DNA of 64,000 bases, taken from the NCBI RefSeq assembly GCF_001649575.2, contig NC_051438.1, positions 25,171,522 to 25,235,521 on the forward strand, given 5' to 3'. A program made the position numbers and the translations under genes. Position 1 is the stretch's first letter; each line of letters opens with the position of its first letter. This DNA is from Kryptolebias marmoratus. Taxonomy: Eukaryota > Chordata > Actinopteri > Cyprinodontiformes > Rivulidae. Positions 63,007-64,000 of this stretch are shown in pieces. The notes below the pieces were generated by a model. That model was not told the origin of the DNA, made no database searches, and saw nothing but the letters and a program-made list of their open reading frames with translations.

Positions 63007-63425
63007 CAGGGGTTAGGCAATGGAACTGAAACACCTGTCATTTTAGTGTGGGAGGTGTCATGGCTAAATTGGACCAGCCTGGTGGCCAATCTTCATTAAT
63101 TGCACATTGCATCAGTAAGAGCAGAGTGTGAAGGTTCAATTAGCAGGGTAAGAGCTCAGTTTAGCTACAAATATTGCAATGCACACAACATTATGGGTGA
63201 CATACCAGAGTTCAAAAGAGGACAAATTGTTGGTGCACGTCTTGCTGGCACATCTGTGACCAAGACAGCAAGTCTTTGTGATGTATCAAGAGCCACAGTA
63301 TCCAGGGTAATGTCAGCATACCACCAAGAAGGATGAACCACATCCAGCAGGATTAACTGTGGACGCAAGAGGAAGCTGTCTGAAAGGGATGTTCCAGGTG
63401 TTTCAGTTTCATTGTCTAACCCCTG
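63007..63425 (+). mobile_element. Internally deleted Tc1-like transposon
   Basis: The element has 31-bp terminal inverted repeats (63007-63037 and 63395-63425) matching at 29 of 31 positions and starting CAGGGGTTAG. It lies after TA; the base pair after the right end is CA, so the 3' copy of the TA target has mutated or was lost. The left part is close to a well-known fish Tc1-like family; the middle and C-terminal transposase are deleted, the break falling just before 63395. Its 419 bp compare with more than 1.2 kb in complete members. Low divergence and intact ends mark it as the youngest element seen here. It could still be mobilised by a full-length relative. Confidence 0.92.
63193..63394 (+). 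pseudogene. Tc1-like transposase N-terminus, truncated
   Basis: From the ATG at 63193 the frame gives MGDIPEFKRGQIVGARLAG, then KTASLCDVSRATVSRVMSAY, the first helix-turn-helix of the paired-like DNA-binding domain. An in-frame TGA at 63334-63336 stands where the family, as I remember it, has an Arg codon CGA; a C-to-T change at CpG would explain it. The same frame continues with NCGRKRKLSERD to about 63387 and then meets the 3' terminal repeat. The second HTH and the DDE catalytic domain are gone, so no active enzyme is possible. The ATG at 63100 that opens the same frame lies in the 5' UTR. Confidence 0.9.
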
Positions 63426-64000
63426 CACATGGTTTTGCAATGCATCTGTTTGCTAGCATGCACACCACACAGACTGAAAGCAGTTTGTTAGCTTCCACTG
63501 ACACTTTAGTGTCTTCAACTTTGACCAACTCAAAATTAAAAGTGGTGTGGCTACAAGACGGACCATCAAAGCACAGCAGCTTACAAAATGTGCGGGAAAA
63601 CTATTACTACTAATGATAAAAGCAAACTCTGTTCGCTGTTTGAAGAAAGAAATGGGGAGTAGAACAAGGCTACGACGAGGAGACGACGAACGCAGCTGCT
63701 TATGTGCAGTCCCACTGCTGCGCTAATCGCTTGGTGGGTTTTGAAAGATCGGAAGAAAATTACTGATACAGAGGATATGAAGCATATCCAATAAGTGTCT
63801 ACTTCTGATCTTTGTTTACATTTGTATTAAAAGGGGGGGTACGTTTTATTAGGTAAAAAGACTCCTGAAGGGTTGCAAGGCACTTCAGTAAATAAATTTA
63901 CCAAAGATTGACACGGCAAAAGGCAACCTACAAGACTCCAGCGCTTGCATTTGACTTGTCTGCTGTTATACATTAAGGCTGCTGTTGCAAAGCGCAGCAA
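63426..64000. other. No supported feature
   Basis: A CpG-bearing piece at about 63670-63760 stands out from the AT-rich surroundings but no gene, promoter or repeat is recognised. A frame starting at 63359 runs out of the transposon's end and is spurious. Confidence 0.5.

Noticed and set aside
1..64000. CRISPR arrays, bacterial operons, tRNA or rRNA genes
   Set aside because: No spaced direct repeats, no cloverleaf with intact A and B boxes, no rRNA-like sequence; the window is eukaryotic in character.

Overview
The window looks like a gene-poor stretch of a teleost fish nuclear genome: AT-rich, full of microsatellites, with no continuous protein-coding gene that I can recognise. The fish assignment rests on interspersed elements: two deleted Tc1-like DNA transposons, two RTE/Rex3-type LINE 3' ends with tetranucleotide tails, several L2/Jockey-type LINE 3' ends with short tandem tails, a hAT transposase relic, a hAT-type MITE half, and an LTR-retrotransposon solo LTR. 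These families together are typical of acanthomorph fishes. The species cannot be named from this sequence. The window could be intergenic or lie inside a very large intron; the sequence does not decide between these.

Layout. 0-10 kb: an RTE-type LINE 3' end with a strand-switching CCAT tail (0.56-0.94 kb), a long non-repetitive stretch, a dispersed repeat at 7.43 kb, and the first copy of an unknown repeat, here called repeat B (9.07-9.83 kb). 10-20 kb: a possible non-coding exon with strong splice signals (9994-10180), half of a hAT-like MITE, two similar LINE tails (11.5 and 15.7 kb), an old Tc1-like relic (13.93-14.37 kb) and the second copy of repeat B (14.60-15.17 kb). 20-30 kb: a second RTE-type LINE end, a 75-bp TA array, the first copy of a second unknown family (repeat A), and a cluster of three elements at 25.1-26.4 kb (LINE, hAT transposase, LINE on the opposite strand). 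30-48 kb: an 80-bp-arm foldback at 31.1 kb, a second repeat A, a purine tract, a 22-bp perfect palindrome, another LINE tail, a 624-bp solo LTR with a near-perfect 5-bp target duplication, and a third repeat A beside it. 48-64 kb: mostly non-repetitive sequence with candidate conserved non-coding segments, a fourth repeat A, and a young deleted Tc1-like element at 63.0-63.4 kb with intact inverted repeats.

I found no operon, CRISPR array, RNA gene or coherent multi-gene system. Open reading frames in this window are short (longest 146 codons), lack recognisable domains and are mostly as expected by chance, apart from transposon remnants. The observations most worth checking are the repeat B pair, whose shared 73-codon frame shows mostly synonymous differences; the candidate exon next to the first copy; the regular, strand-alternating spacing of repeat A; and local inversions inside the two RTE copies that look like template-switch events.
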